This document shows, piece after piece, positions 9,801 to 19,019 of a stretch of DNA of 64,000 bases. A program made the position numbers and the translations under genes. Numbering within the stretch: the first letter of the stretch is position 1; the number at the start of each line of letters is the position of its first letter. This DNA comes from Viridibacterium silvisoli (GTDB taxonomy: Bacteria > Pseudomonadota > Gammaproteobacteria > Burkholderiales > Rhodocyclaceae). The notes below the pieces were generated by a model that saw nothing but the letters and a program-made list of their open reading frames with translations, was not told where the DNA came from and did not search any database. Location: contig NZ_JAYXHS010000001.1 of assembly GCF_036017035.1 (NCBI RefSeq), positions 1 through 64,000 of the forward strand. The letters are read 5' to 3'.

Positions 9801-12800
9801 GAAGGCGTCGCTGAGCGTATTGCCGCTCGTGCGCAACTGCTGCACGGCGGCCATGCTGTTGTCCACACGGTAGCTGTACGTGCCATCTGCATTCAGCGTG
9901 AGCCAGCCGTATGTGCCACGCAGGTCGACGCCCAGCGTGCCCGCCGTGCCACTACCCAACTCTGCACCCGTGCGCACGGAAGCGACAGCACGGGTCTCAC
10001 CGTAGTTGTATTGCGGCAGGTCGGCCGGCACTTCGCCACCGTCGACGTCGCTGTCATTGGTCAGCACATTGCCCAGTGCATTCTGCCCCGGCAGGTTGTT
10101 GTTCACGCCACCGGCTTCGATCGCAGTCCCCGTGTCATCGCCGGCAACCGGATTGTCGTTCTGCCCGCGAATCGCGACGATCAGCTCCGCCATGTCGGAT
10201 TCCGGAGTGGTCGGGTTGTTGTCGGAAATCGTGTACGTGAAACGCTCGATCAGCAGGTCGCCCGGACGGCGCAAGGCCTGCACGTCTGCGAGCGCGTTGT
10301 TCACTTCGTAGAGGTAGGTGCCATCGGCGTTGAGGGTGAGCCAGCCGTACTGCGTCGCCGTCCGCGTACCGACCGTGATGGACGTGCCGGAAGCGGATTC
10401 GGCGCCGGTGCGCACGGCCGTCACGCTCAGCGTGTCGCCGTCCACATCGGTAGCGGTCGCCAGCACATTGCCACTCGGGTCCACACCCACCGCAGCGTTG
10501 ATCACGCCACCACGCTCGGTGGCGAGCGCCACGACGTTCTGCGCGAGCGGCGGATCGTTGACGCCATACACCGTCACGACGAGCTGCGCGACATCGGTCT
10601 TGCCCGCAGTGTCCGTGATCTGATAGCTGAAGATCACCTGCATCGGCTGACCGATGTTGAGCGCCTGGATATCGGGGTTGTCGCTGTTGACGTTGAAAAG
10701 GAAGCTGCCATCCGACGCAATCGTCAGGCTGCCGAAGTCAGCACTCGACGCCACCGGTGAGCCACTCAGCGTCGCATAGGTCGCGAGGATGGTCGTGCTG
10801 CCGCTGAAGCCGGGGACAGTGCCGCTCGCTTCCGTTCCACTGCGGACGCCCGTGACATGCAAGGCGCCAGCAACCTGGTCGACCGCGTCGACGTCAGTGT
10901 CGACGCCGTTATCCGTCGTGCCGGGCCGACTTGGATTGAGGATGACATTGCCACCCGGGTTCACTTCGCCGCCGGCCGTGTTGTTGAAGGCCGCCTGGGC
11001 CGCTGCCACGTCGTCGCTTGCAACGGGGTTGTCGGCCGCGCCCCTGATCACGATGGTCAGCTGCGCCAGGTCACGCGCATTGGCGAGGTCTTCCACCGAG
11101 TAGCTGAACAACTCCTGCAGCGTCTGGCCCGGGCTCAACGCCTGCACGCGCGCATCGTTGTCGTTGATGACATAGCGGAAGCTGCCGTCGGAACCGATGT
11201 ACAGGGTGCCGTAGGTGCCGGCCACACTGGCCCCGGTGCTGCTGTTGCTGCTGCCCGGCACCGCTACCGCATTTTCGTAATGCGCTTCGTCGCCGAAGCG
11301 CACATAGGTCACGCGCAGGCTATCGCCCGCGTCGATGTCGCTGTCATTTGCCAGCACGGAACCCGTTGCATCGCTGCCTGCCGTGGCATTGGCAATGCCA
11401 CCCTTTTCTGTTGCGTCGGCGCTTTCGTCGGCGGCGACGGGCGTGTCATCCGCACCCTGGATGGTCACGGCAATCTGGGCGCCGGAGGTCGCACCGGCAA
11501 GATCGCTGATGGTGTAGGTGAAAGTCTCCTGCAGCGTCTGGCCACTGGTGCGCAGCGCCTGCACGGTGGCGTTGCTGTTGTCGACGACATATTGCGCGCC
11601 GCCGCCGGAGGAGATGAACAGGCTGCCGTAAAGACCGACGATCTGGACGCGGCTGCCATCGGCAATGCTGGTGGGACTGCCGGCACCCTGCAGGCCGGCG
11701 GAGGTCACGCGCAGGCGATCCGGAGTGGGGTTGAGCGAGGGGTCGGTATCGACGTCCACGTCGTTGCCGAGCACATTGACCTGCGGGTCGGTGCCCGGGT
11801 TGTCATTGTTCCGGCCGCCCGCCTCTACCGCCGTCATACTGTCGTTGTTGGCTACCGGTGGATCGTTGACCGAGATCACCACGATCTGGCGCGTGTCGGT
11901 ATCGCTCAGTGCATCGTCGCTGGCCTCGCCCGGTATGCCATCGCCATCCACATCGCCGAAGTTGCCGTTGTCAGTGGTGACCATGGTCAGGGTGTCATTG
12001 CCATTGAAGTTGGCAATACCCTGGTAACGCAATTGCGCCAGTGCGAGATTGATGTCGTCGCGCCGGCCTTGCAGCACCAGCGTGGCGTTGCCCTGCCCGC
12101 CGGGAATCGTCACGCCACCGGGCGTGCTGGCAAGGCTGAGCGTGCCGTGCAGCACCGTGAGCGTCACCTGCATGTCGCGGCTGCCGGTGACCGGATCGCG
12201 CTCGGCATCCACATCGGCGATGCTCATGTCGGCGATGGCAATCAAGGTGTCTTCATTGCCGCTGATGGTCGTCGCGGGAATCTGGTTGACCGGCGCATCG
12301 TTCCTTTCGACATAGCCGGCGTTGGCGACCGTGGAGGCGCCCTCGCCCACTGCGACGAGGATCTGCCCGAGGGTGGCGCCGTCCGTATCGATACGCACTT
12401 TCAGGTCGCCGAGGGGCTGGGCGTAGCTGATCGTGCCGGTGGGCATGTCAATTCGGTAGTTGCCAGCGGCCAGCACGCCGAAACTGTATTGGCCACTGCC
12501 GTTGGTGGTCGTGGAGAACACCGCGTTGTCACCTGTCGTGGAGAGGTCGTTGTCGACTCCGCCCCAGGTGAGGGTCACGGTCTGGCCGGCCAGGCCTGCG
12601 CCGTCCGGCGTGGTCGAGCTGTCGGCGGACGAGGTGTCATTCCAGAGCGTGCCGCTGATGATGCCGAGGCCAGCCCCTTCGCTCAGCACGTAGTTGTTGA
12701 GGTTGCCGGCACCCGCGCCATCCACGCCAGTGCGCTCGCCATCGGCCGTGCTGTCGCTGCCGACAATGCTGCCACCCCAGGCCGTGAAACTCTCGGGCAG

Positions 12801-15800
12801 GCTGCTCCAGGTCAGCGTGGCATTGCTGCTGGCGATGGCAGCCGCGTTCGGCACCGTGACGCTATACACCGCCGTGATCTTCACGCCCGGATCGATCTTC
12901 GTGAAATCGAGCGTCACGCCGCCGCTCGTGCTGAGCGTGACGCCTGCAGGCAGGTTGCCCGGGCCATAGGTCGTACTGCCGATCTTGAGACTCAGCAATG
13001 TGTAGCCGCTGCCGCCGGTAATGCTGTCAGTCAAGTGCGTGTCATACGCCGAGGACGTGCCGTTCTGCGTGAAGCTGATGGTGATCTCGGCCGTACCCGT
13101 GCTGCCGGCAGGATTGGGATTGAATGAGGTCACGCGCTTGTCGAGGCCGGTGAAAGCGGGCTCGACAATATCTTCGTACAAGGTCTTGCTGGCGCTGATC
13201 TGCGTGCCACCATTGTTGGTGTAGTCGCGCGCGACGACGGCGAGCTGGTCACCTTCACTGGCACGGTTCGAGGTCTGGTTGCTGACCCGGATATTGAATT
13301 CGAGTGCAACCACTTCGAGGTTGCCGTCGTTGATGTCGGTATTCGAAAGATCGCCGAAAGTGAAGGTAATGGTGCGCCCATCGGGCGAGACGGAAATCAG
13401 GGTGGGATTCATCACCGCCGTCAGCGGAGAGGAAAGATCGGGCGCAATGAACCCGGCCTGCGGCGTATCCTGATCACCGGTGATTGCCGGATTGCCGCTG
13501 CTGACGAGGCCGGCCCCCAGGCTGCTGGTGAGCCCGCCGTTGGAGATGAGCGCAACCAGCACGCTGTTGCTTGCAGTCGGAATGAACGTCAGGCCTTCGG
13601 CCAGCGTCACCTGGATCTGGTAGCCCGTACGCCCACCGTCCGGCACCAGAGCATCCACGCGGTAACGTACGATTTCACCGATCGCCACCTGCTCGTGATC
13701 GCTATTGGTCGGGTTCGGCGCAGCCGTATCACCCAGCCCGCCGACGCGCGAAATCCTGATGCCGGCCGCCGTGTTGATGGTCAGCGTGCTGCTGCGCTGG
13801 TAGTCGTTGAGGCCGCCACCGTTCAGCGCACCGTCCTGCCCGGTGCGCTCGCCGGCCGGATCCGCGCTGCCGCCCGCGCTGCCATCCAGGCTGGTCCACT
13901 GCGCAGTCGCCACGTTGTTGAAGCTCGGCGCATTGAGCGCTTGCGAGTTGACCGTGCCGCGAATGGTGATCACCACGCTGCCGCCCTGTGCGATATCGAT
14001 GTTCGCACCGCTTGCCGTGCGCAGCTGGCCGCCGACGATCTCGAAATCCACGCCGCCATTCTTTGTCGCGCCACCGGCATAAACCGCACTCACGAGCGTC
14101 AGGCTGTCGAGTTGCACCGGCAGGTTGTCGAGCAGGCTCAGGTCGAAGGCGTTGATACCGCTGCTGTTGCTGAGGGTGATCGAGAAATCCACCACGTCGC
14201 CCAGATCGAATCCATAAGGGCTCAAGGGCGTCGTCAGCAGCTGTTGCGCCACGGCCAGCGTCGGCTCCTGGATGGTGACGGTGGGCTTGCCCCCCGTCAC
14301 ACCCAGATTGCGATCCAGCGGCGAGCTACCATTGGCGGTATCGCCGTCGGGGTCGCTATAGGTGAGCGTGGCATCGTTCTGCAAGACCGCGCCGCTCTGA
14401 TTGCCGCTGACATTGTTGGCGACAAGCCGCAGGCGTACGACGAAGCTGTTGTTGCTGACATTGTTGTCGGCCGTCGCGCTGGCCGCGCTGAAGGTGATGC
14501 GCGCATCGACACCGTCATCGCCGAGCGTGCCGGAGGGCGCAGCAAAGCCCGATACGGTGACCGTACCCGCAAAGCTGGCTGTCAGTGCGCCGCCTGCAGT
14601 CGTCACCAGTTGGTATCCCTGGTTGCCATTGAAGCTGGTATCGAGCCGCAGCCCCGCGGGAATCAGGTCAGTAATGCGCAGGCTCTGCGTCGTGCCTTCA
14701 GGCAGGGTGATGATCAAGTCATACAGCATGCTCTCGCCGACGACGAGATTCGACCCCGTTGTGTGGCTCGCGCTCGAATCGGTCGGGTCCAGCCCCCCGC
14801 CCGCGAAATCCTTGCGGATGACGGGCGCGGCCATCTGCTGCGCGGCCAGATCGGTCAGGTCCACCGGCGTAAAGTCCGTGCCACCGTTGACGCTCGCGTA
14901 ATTGGTGAGGGCTGCCGAGCTCTGCAGGGTGCGGCTGGCATCAATGCTCGAGGATACGACCGCGTCGTAGACGATGACCACGACATTGGCGCCGCTGCTG
15001 TCGGCCGCCGTCCCGGCGCGCCCCGCCAGCAGGCTGGCAACACCGCCCTGATCGAGGAAGCTGATGGTCGTGCCCGACACGCTGTAGTCGGTGCCGAGCA
15101 TGAGCTGCGTGCCATCTCCGCGATAGATCTGCAGGTTTGCCGTCGCCAGACTGCCGCCGACAAAGCTCAAGCCGGTCGGCAAAGTCACGTTGGTTACGAC
15201 GTCGAATGCGCCACCACCGCCCGTATTCTCGATCGCGGTGGCGAGCCGCACCAGGTCACCTGCATCGATGCCGCTGACATCACCGTCGATGGCGTCGACA
15301 TCGATCACTGCGCCGGAGAACGGCACGCCCGTACTGCCCGGCGCGGCCCAGCCTGTGATCGTCGTGGTGCCATTGCTCGACGACACCACGCCATGCGTCA
15401 TGCTCAGCACCGGCTCGGCAATCGAGGTGATCGCCACGGCATCGGAGGAGATGAGCGACCGTTGGTCAATCGTGGTCCGCTGCGAGGATTGGGCGAGCAC
15501 GGCCAGTGCGCGCTGGTCGGTGAAGGGCTGATCGCCTACGCGCAGGGTGAACTGCACTTCGACGCGGCTACCGCTGGTAGCGTTGACGGCATAGTCACCG
15601 TAATTGAAGAGCAGTGAATTGCCGGCGCCGGTGGTCACGCTGACGGTGGTGTCACCATTGGTATCGCCGGCTCCTTCCGCCCACTGGCCGACGCCGCTGC
15701 CAGTGGTCCACACGGTGCCGACCGAACCCAGGTCGAACAGCGGCAAAGGCAGGTATGCGGTGAGCACGAACTGCTCGTAGTCGCCCGTGACGAGGTTGTA

Positions 15801-18326
15801 GCTCAGCCTGAAGGTGACGAGATCTCCCGGATGCAGCTCGCCGTTTGCAGGCGGCGTACTGCCATTCACGGTCGTCAGCGCAATGTCGATGTTGCTGACG
15901 GGCACGGTTTTCTCGACGCTCGACTGATCGCTCTGAGTGCTGCCCGTCAGGTTGACCCTGTCCGCCAGCACGGTCGCCGTCAGCGTGGCGCTGTTGCCGA
16001 CCGGATCGCCTTCGTTGATTTCGCTCTGTGCGTAGCTGCTGGTGTACGCCTGCCCGATCACTGCGTTGTAGCTCAGCACGGCAACCGTCGCGCCCTGGAG
16101 CGTATTGTCGACTGCCAGGTCGCCGCCGAGCGCGCCGATCTGCCGGCCAGGCAGGCTCAGCAATGCCGCTGCAATATCGAAGGTGAGCGTCGAGATGCCG
16201 GTGCTGCTGTCGGTCACCACAACAGGCGCAAGCGTCACGCTTTGCGTCACGCCTTGCGCCGTAAATGTCAGCGTCGCCGAACCCGTCAGCGTCTGGCCGT
16301 CGGCCAGCGTGTCCACGATGGTGAAGCTGCCCTGCTCGAACAGCGTCTTGCCGAAACCGAAATAGTCCGAGAGATTCATCTCGAGCGCATAGCGCAGGGT
16401 ATCGCCTGGTGTGAGGCCGCTCGTACCCGTGTCGACGGCCAGCGTGGCCGTCTTTTCGAGTGTGATCGACTTGGCCGTAAAGCTGATCGGCGAACTGCCG
16501 GTCCCCGAGAAGTCGATCTGCGTCGCCGGCGCCGTGATGTCGCGAGAGTCGATAGGCACCCAGCTACCGCTGGCCGTCGCGGCACCGAAATTGATCGTGA
16601 CGGGATTGCCCGTGTCGGGATTGAGAACCGCCGAGCCGTCATTGGCTGCCTGCGGCACATAGAAGCTCACGCGCTGATCGGTCGATGCGCTGAGGCTCGC
16701 GTAGGTAACCGTGTAGGACGTGATGAAGATCGTGTCGCTGGCAATCGCAGCATTGATGGCAGTGGCATTGGTCAGCACGCGCCCATCGCCGAGGGTGATC
16801 GATGTCAGCACGCCGCCCGTACCCGGCGTGATGGCCGTCACCTGGATGGAGGTCGGCAGATCCTGCGTGACCACCACATTCGTCAATACCTGACCCGGCG
16901 CAGGCGCGACCGTCAGCGTCTGCGTGTGCGGATAGTTGGGGCCGGTCGCCGTCTCACCCTCGCGCACATCGAGCGACTGGTTGAGCGACACCAGCGTGGG
17001 ATGCACCGTGAAGCTGTGCAGGGATGCCTCGACGAGACTCGGGTCGCTGGCCGGGTTGTCAAGCGCATCGTTGCCATACTCGAAACCGCCACGCGCCTTG
17101 ATGACCAGATCAGGATTGCCGTTCGAAAGGCCGGTGTCCGCCAGATTGCTGAGGCTGGCGGTGATCTGCACGCCAATGGTCGGTTGCTGGTTCGAGACGC
17201 TGGCATACGGCAGCTCCACCACGACCAGCTTGTCGCCCGCGCGGAAACCAGCGGGCGCAGAAATGATCAAGGCGTTGCCGGCAGAGTCCTTGGCAATCGG
17301 GTGCATTGCCTGGCCATTGGCGTCGAACGTGATGACATGCGACACGAGCGTCTGCCCGAGATAGCTGGCGGAGACGAAGGACACGCCATCGTCGCCATCC
17401 TTGCCCGTGGCGGGCAGGAACAGATCGACAAAGGGCGCGAAGCCGACCTGGCCCGAAGCGTTCGACAGATTGACCGTGAAGGTGAATTGATCGCCCAGCA
17501 GCACATCCGCCGTCGCGGCGCCGAATGCCGTCGTCGGGCTGGCATCAGCCAGCAGGCTGGCGTAATGCGATACGGCTGCAGCATCAAGCGCCAGCGCGTG
17601 GTCTATCGTGCCGCTATTCACCTCCAGCCGCCAGTTGCCGCCCTGCTCTGCTGCCCCCGTGTCGTCGGATGAGGCTGCCACATCGGCGCCGGTATTACTC
17701 GCCAGTTCCGCAACCAGCGCTTGCCCGGCTTCGCCCGCGCCAACATTGCAACCGTAGAGCAGGATGTCGGCGTCGGCACTCAGCGCGCCGCGCCAGCCCT
17801 GCAGCGTGGCCGACGCAGCCTGCAAGCTGTCGCTCGAATAATTCCGGTCGCCGAGGCTGAACTGGCCGGCGGCACCGTGCGAAAAAATCTGTACCGAATC
17901 GACCTGGCCCATCTCCGCCAGGGCAGAAGAAATGGCGGTCAGCGCGTCCTCGCCTACGCCGATCACCAGCGCCTTCGAATCTGCCGGCAAGTTGGCGAGC
18001 AGCTGGTCGCGATTCTCGACACGACTGTCGATGACAACGAGATTGCGTGGCGCTGCGGACGCGGGCGCCTCCTGCGCATCTGGCGTCGTCGCCATGCTGG
18101 CCGCATCGCCAGCGCTGTCGCCATCGGCATGATGCTGTTCTACGGCGACGGCTGCAGCACCGTCGAAGAGGATGCGCGGCTCCAGCGCGAGCGCCTGGCT
18201 GCGCGGCAGGAGCGGTGAAAGCATGGACGAAACAGGGCGGCTGACGGCCTGCAACGGAGTTGCCGCCAGAACGGGGCGCTCAGACTGCGGACCCCGTCCT
18301 TTCCAGAAAAAGGGAAAACCAGCCAT
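6855..18326 (-). CDS. Giant surface protein: LEPR motif, DUF4347, DUF11-like and VCBS repeats
   Basis: About 3,823 residues. I place the start at the ATG at 18326, which has GGAG six bases upstream; the longest frame begins 16 codons earlier at TTG. There is no Sec signal peptide. Residues about 48-57 carry the LEPRILFDGA motif seen in large DUF4347 proteins. DUF4347 spans about 95-260 (VQIFSHGAAGQFSLGD, ILLYGCNVGAGEAG). From about 270 to 2000 come DUF11/isopeptide-type beta domains (SITLEKTATLAVDTGT), then an SdrD-B-like domain (GTLWNDTS). Eleven VCBS-type repeats follow, each opening with NDxPVAxxD. The final 130 residues are not repetitive and contain no RTX nonapeptides. The protein is nearly cysteine-free. 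Probable role: extracellular adhesin or matrix protein exported by the four downstream genes. The domain calls are firmer than the function. Confidence 0.85.
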   Translation of the reverse strand: MAGFPFFWKGRGPQSERPVLAATPLQAVSRPVSSMLSPLLPRSQALALEPRILFDGAAAVAVEQHHADGDSAGDAASMATTPDAQEAPASAAPRNLVVIDSRVENRDQLLANLPADSKALVIGVGEDALTAISSALAEMGQVDSVQIFSHGAAGQFSLGDRNYSSDSLQAASATLQGWRGALSADADILLYGCNVGAGEAGQALVAELASNTGADVAASSDDTGAAEQGGNWRLEVNSGTIDHALALDAAAVSHYASLLADASPTTAFGAATADVLLGDQFTFTVNLSNASGQVGFAPFVDLFLPATGKDGDDGVSFVSASYLGQTLVSHVITFDANGQAMHPIAKDSAGNALIISAPAGFRAGDKLVVVELPYASVSNQQPTIGVQITASLSNLADTGLSNGNPDLVIKARGGFEYGNDALDNPASDPSLVEASLHSFTVHPTLVSLNQSLDVREGETATGPNYPHTQTLTVAPAPGQVLTNVVVTQDLPTSIQVTAITPGTGGVLTSITLGDGRVLTNATAINAAIASDTIFITSYTVTYASLSASTDQRVSFYVPQAANDGSAVLNPDTGNPVTINFGAATASGSWVPIDSRDITAPATQIDFSGTGSSPISFTAKSITLEKTATLAVDTGTSGLTPGDTLRYALEMNLSDYFGFGKTLFEQGSFTIVDTLADGQTLTGSATLTFTAQGVTQSVTLAPVVVTDSSTGISTLTFDIAAALLSLPGRQIGALGGDLAVDNTLQGATVAVLSYNAVIGQAYTSSYAQSEINEGDPVGNSATLTATVLADRVNLTGSTQSDQSSVEKTVPVSNIDIALTTVNGSTPPANGELHPGDLVTFRLSYNLVTGDYEQFVLTAYLPLPLFDLGSVGTVWTTGSGVGQWAEGAGDTNGDTTVSVTTGAGNSLLFNYGDYAVNATSGSRVEVQFTLRVGDQPFTDQRALAVLAQSSQRTTIDQRSLISSDAVAITSIAEPVLSMTHGVVSSSNGTTTITGWAAPGSTGVPFSGAVIDVDAIDGDVSGIDAGDLVRLATAIENTGGGGAFDVVTNVTLPTGLSFVGGSLATANLQIYRGDGTQLMLGTDYSVSGTTISFLDQGGVASLLAGRAGTAADSSGANVVVIVYDAVVSSSIDASRTLQSSAALTNYASVNGGTDFTPVDLTDLAAQQMAAPVIRKDFAGGGLDPTDSSASHTTGSNLVVGESMLYDLIITLPEGTTQSLRITDLIPAGLRLDTSFNGNQGYQLVTTAGGALTASFAGTVTVSGFAAPSGTLGDDGVDARITFSAASATADNNVSNNSFVVRLRLVANNVSGNQSGAVLQNDATLTYSDPDGDTANGSSPLDRNLGVTGGKPTVTIQEPTLAVAQQLLTTPLSPYGFDLGDVVDFSITLSNSSGINAFDLSLLDNLPVQLDSLTLVSAVYAGGATKNGGVDFEIVGGQLRTASGANIDIAQGGSVVITIRGTVNSQALNAPSFNNVATAQWTSLDGSAGGSADPAGERTGQDGALNGGGLNDYQRSSTLTINTAAGIRISRVGGLGDTAAPNPTNSDHEQVAIGEIVRYRVDALVPDGGRTGYQIQVTLAEGLTFIPTASNSVLVALISNGGLTSSLGAGLVSSGNPAITGDQDTPQAGFIAPDLSSPLTAVMNPTLISVSPDGRTITFTFGDLSNTDINDGNLEVVALEFNIRVSNQTSNRASEGDQLAVVARDYTNNGGTQISASKTLYEDIVEPAFTGLDKRVTSFNPNPAGSTGTAEITISFTQNGTSSAYDTHLTDSITGGSGYTLLSLKIGSTTYGPGNLPAGVTLSTSGGVTLDFTKIDPGVKITAVYSVTVPNAAAIASSNATLTWSSLPESFTAWGGSIVGSDSTADGERTGVDGAGAGNLNNYVLSEGAGLGIISGTLWNDTSSADSSTTPDGAGLAGQTVTLTWGGVDNDLSTTGDNAVFSTTTNGSGQYSFGVLAAGNYRIDMPTGTISYAQPLGDLKVRIDTDGATLGQILVAVGEGASTVANAGYVERNDAPVNQIPATTISGNEDTLIAIADMSIADVDAERDPVTGSRDMQVTLTVLHGTLSLASTPGGVTIPGGQGNATLVLQGRRDDINLALAQLRYQGIANFNGNDTLTMVTTDNGNFGDVDGDGIPGEASDDALSDTDTRQIVVISVNDPPVANNDSMTAVEAGGRNNDNPGTDPQVNVLGNDVDVDTDPSLNPTPDRLRVTSAGLQGAGSPTSIADGSRVQIVGLYGSLFISSGGGAQYVVDNSNATVQALRTSGQTLQETFTYTISDLAGATSGAQIAVTIQGADDTPVAADESADATEKGGIANATAGSDATGSVLANDSDIDAGDSLRVTYVRFGDEAHYENAVAVPGSSNSSTGASVAGTYGTLYIGSDGSFRYVINDNDARVQALSPGQTLQELFSYSVEDLANARDLAQLTIVIRGAADNPVASDDVAAAQAAFNNTAGGEVNPGGNVILNPSRPGTTDNGVDTDVDAVDQVAGALHVTGVRSGTEASGTVPGFSGSTTILATYATLSGSPVASSADFGSLTIASDGSFLFNVNSDNPDIQALNIGQPMQVIFSYQITDTAGKTDVAQLVVTVYGVNDPPLAQNVVALATERGGVINAAVGVDPSGNVLATATDVDGDTLSVTAVRTGAESASGTSITVGTRTATQYGWLTLNADGTYLYEVNNALADVQALRRPGDLLIERFTYTISDNNPTTPESDMAELIVAIRGQNDNPVAGDDTGTAIEAGGVNNNLPGQNALGNVLTNDSDVDGGEVPADLPQYNYGETRAVASVRTGAELGSGTAGTLGVDLRGTYGWLTLNADGTYSYRVDNSMAAVQQLRTSGNTLSDAFSYEVVDAAGALDRATLNITITGANDAPVAVNDSALATEKGGIANGTAGVDPSGNVLGNDTDVDAYGEALSVVGISRGGNSGTVGSAFAGLYGSLTLRADGSYDYVVDNSNPLVQALRTSSNTLTETFSYDIRDVAGLGSTATLSIVIRGANDNPVAVDDTAAATEAGGTANATAGVNPGGNLLSNDTDVDALDSKLVDGIRTGTEAAGGTFTAVSSSQAITGLYGTLTVNANGNYSYVVDNSLAAVQALRPGQTLSEVFTYRLHDTAGAMDTAQLTITVAGVWDAPVANNNIALAVAASGTTAGRDPTGNVVTDSTLFPADSDVDAGDVLTVNGIRTGTEAAGGGLTAVAAGTNSGNGTLLVGTYGSLIIGADGSYQYVVDQNNATVRALGPAQTVSEAFTYRITDLGGLTDLAQLTVTIRGRNDAPVAGDDQGNAIEASGLENDRPGLNPIGNVLNNDTDLESDPLSVSAVRTGRESGIGVSGTVGSALRGLYGDLTLNANGTWHYVVDNSLAAVQALRVSGQTLVEHFTYTVSDDLGATDKAELTVTIDGRNDTPVAVDDDATAVEAGGIANGIAGANPVGNVLSNDQDVDSVANGETRQVLEVSSELGQSAQAGQLVQGRYGALVLAADGSYQYFVDNDNAAVQALRTSGETLREAFTYRMRDTEGATSTARLNLLVQGANDNPVAHDDSVVAVDQTTPNAQGNVLGNDSDVDNGETRRVTAVRTGEESASGTSGVVGSALIGRYGTLVLNADGSYTYAIDMSNQEVMQAAGRGQVLQDTFTYSMVDRAGAADSAQLVVHLNISAPYVGGGSAVWYNNDAGLSRGAALPDIDPGLFVTPEVSRASTAHWLSGRNLYRDSDELYDEATRASTIGRGLGDINGQFVWRSVAESRTLSNFGLSRLLLRHGRTSLSADGLLPDPSLHATSLDEMLNGFMREAGASASAAVDTGAAAPKTAQFFSEQLARAAQKMQRPGALRS
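7390..11870 (-). repeat. Array of 11 VCBS/cadherin-like repeats in the giant protein
   Basis: Eleven protein repeats of about 100-150 residues, each beginning NDxPVAxxD or a variant and containing TEKGG/IEAGG, GNVLxNDxDVD, GxYGxLTLxADGSYxYVVDN, VQALRxxxTLxExFxYxxxD. They are diverged at DNA level rather than identical copies. Repeats 3, 8 and 11 lack the usual EAGG/EKGG motif. Boundaries are approximate. Confidence 0.8.
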
Positions 18327-19019
18327 GGACATCTCCAGCCTGCAAAACAAGCACCGGGCAGTGATACCGGGCAACGCTGACGCCAGTCTTACCGGGGCCC
18401 GAGGGGGCTACCGTCACAACCCGTAACGTACCGCAGACCAAGCAACTCCTGCCACCTTCGTCTGTCGTCTTATGCTCCACGCTTGGCGCCGAAAGCCTTC
18501 AACTCTGATCGCGATCCAGGCTGCGAGCATCGCCCGGTCACCCGCGCCTTCCCTCGCCATGCAATTTACTGCCGAATCGGGGAGACCCCGCTGCTCAATT
18601 TTCGTTCCTGGCAATGCAGAGCGCAGTCGCTGCCAGCAATGACCACGTCCAGGGCTGGGGTTCGATGACGGCGTGCTGCACGGCTACACCCTCTCCCCTT
18701 CGGACTGGAGCGCCCCATGCAATGCAGATACGCCTTGCATGCAGGCTGTTGTGCAGACCACGGAAGCTTGCCAAACCGGAAGCCAGCGCGCGCGCGCCCC
18801 TCACATCCTAGACACCCGTTTCCGCCCCCGCATTGCTGCTATGCAGTAAATATGTGAGAGAAAACAATGATTTGACAAGCCTTGCGCAGACAGCCTTTAA
18901 TGACTTCGCCATCGTGGCGCCATGCATCAGCGCTGCAGGCGTAGTCATTTGCAGTCGTCAGGTAGTCAAGAGACCAGGCCCTTGAGCCGGGTCAGAACAT
19001 AATTCCAGGAGACACAAAA
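18327..19019. other. Intergenic region between divergent giant-protein and pectate lyase genes
   Basis: Roughly 690 bases without a supportable gene. It should hold both divergent promoters. The pectate lyase side has a clear sigma-70-like promoter. On the giant-gene side I see a short direct repeat (ACCGGGCA twice, near 18353 and 18365) but no confident promoter or operator. Confidence 0.5.
18872..18901 (+). promoter_or_regulatory. Sigma-70-type promoter for pectate lyase
   Basis: A perfect -35 TTGACA (18872-18877), an 18-base spacer and TTTAAT (18896-18901, 5 of 6 to consensus). The implied transcript has a leader of about 110 bases before the ATG at 19020. Confidence 0.6.

Noticed and set aside
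7390..11870. Regular DNA periodicity that might suggest a CRISPR or tandem repeat
   Set aside because: The period is about 400 bases, units are diverged and fully coding; these are VCBS protein repeats.
8290..17672. Long plus-strand open frames (for example 9009-10760, 10857-13127, 13695-15617, 15831-17672) opposite the giant gene
   Set aside because: They mirror a high-GC repetitive gene on the other strand, have Arg/His/Gly-biased translations, lack ribosome-binding sites and match no family.
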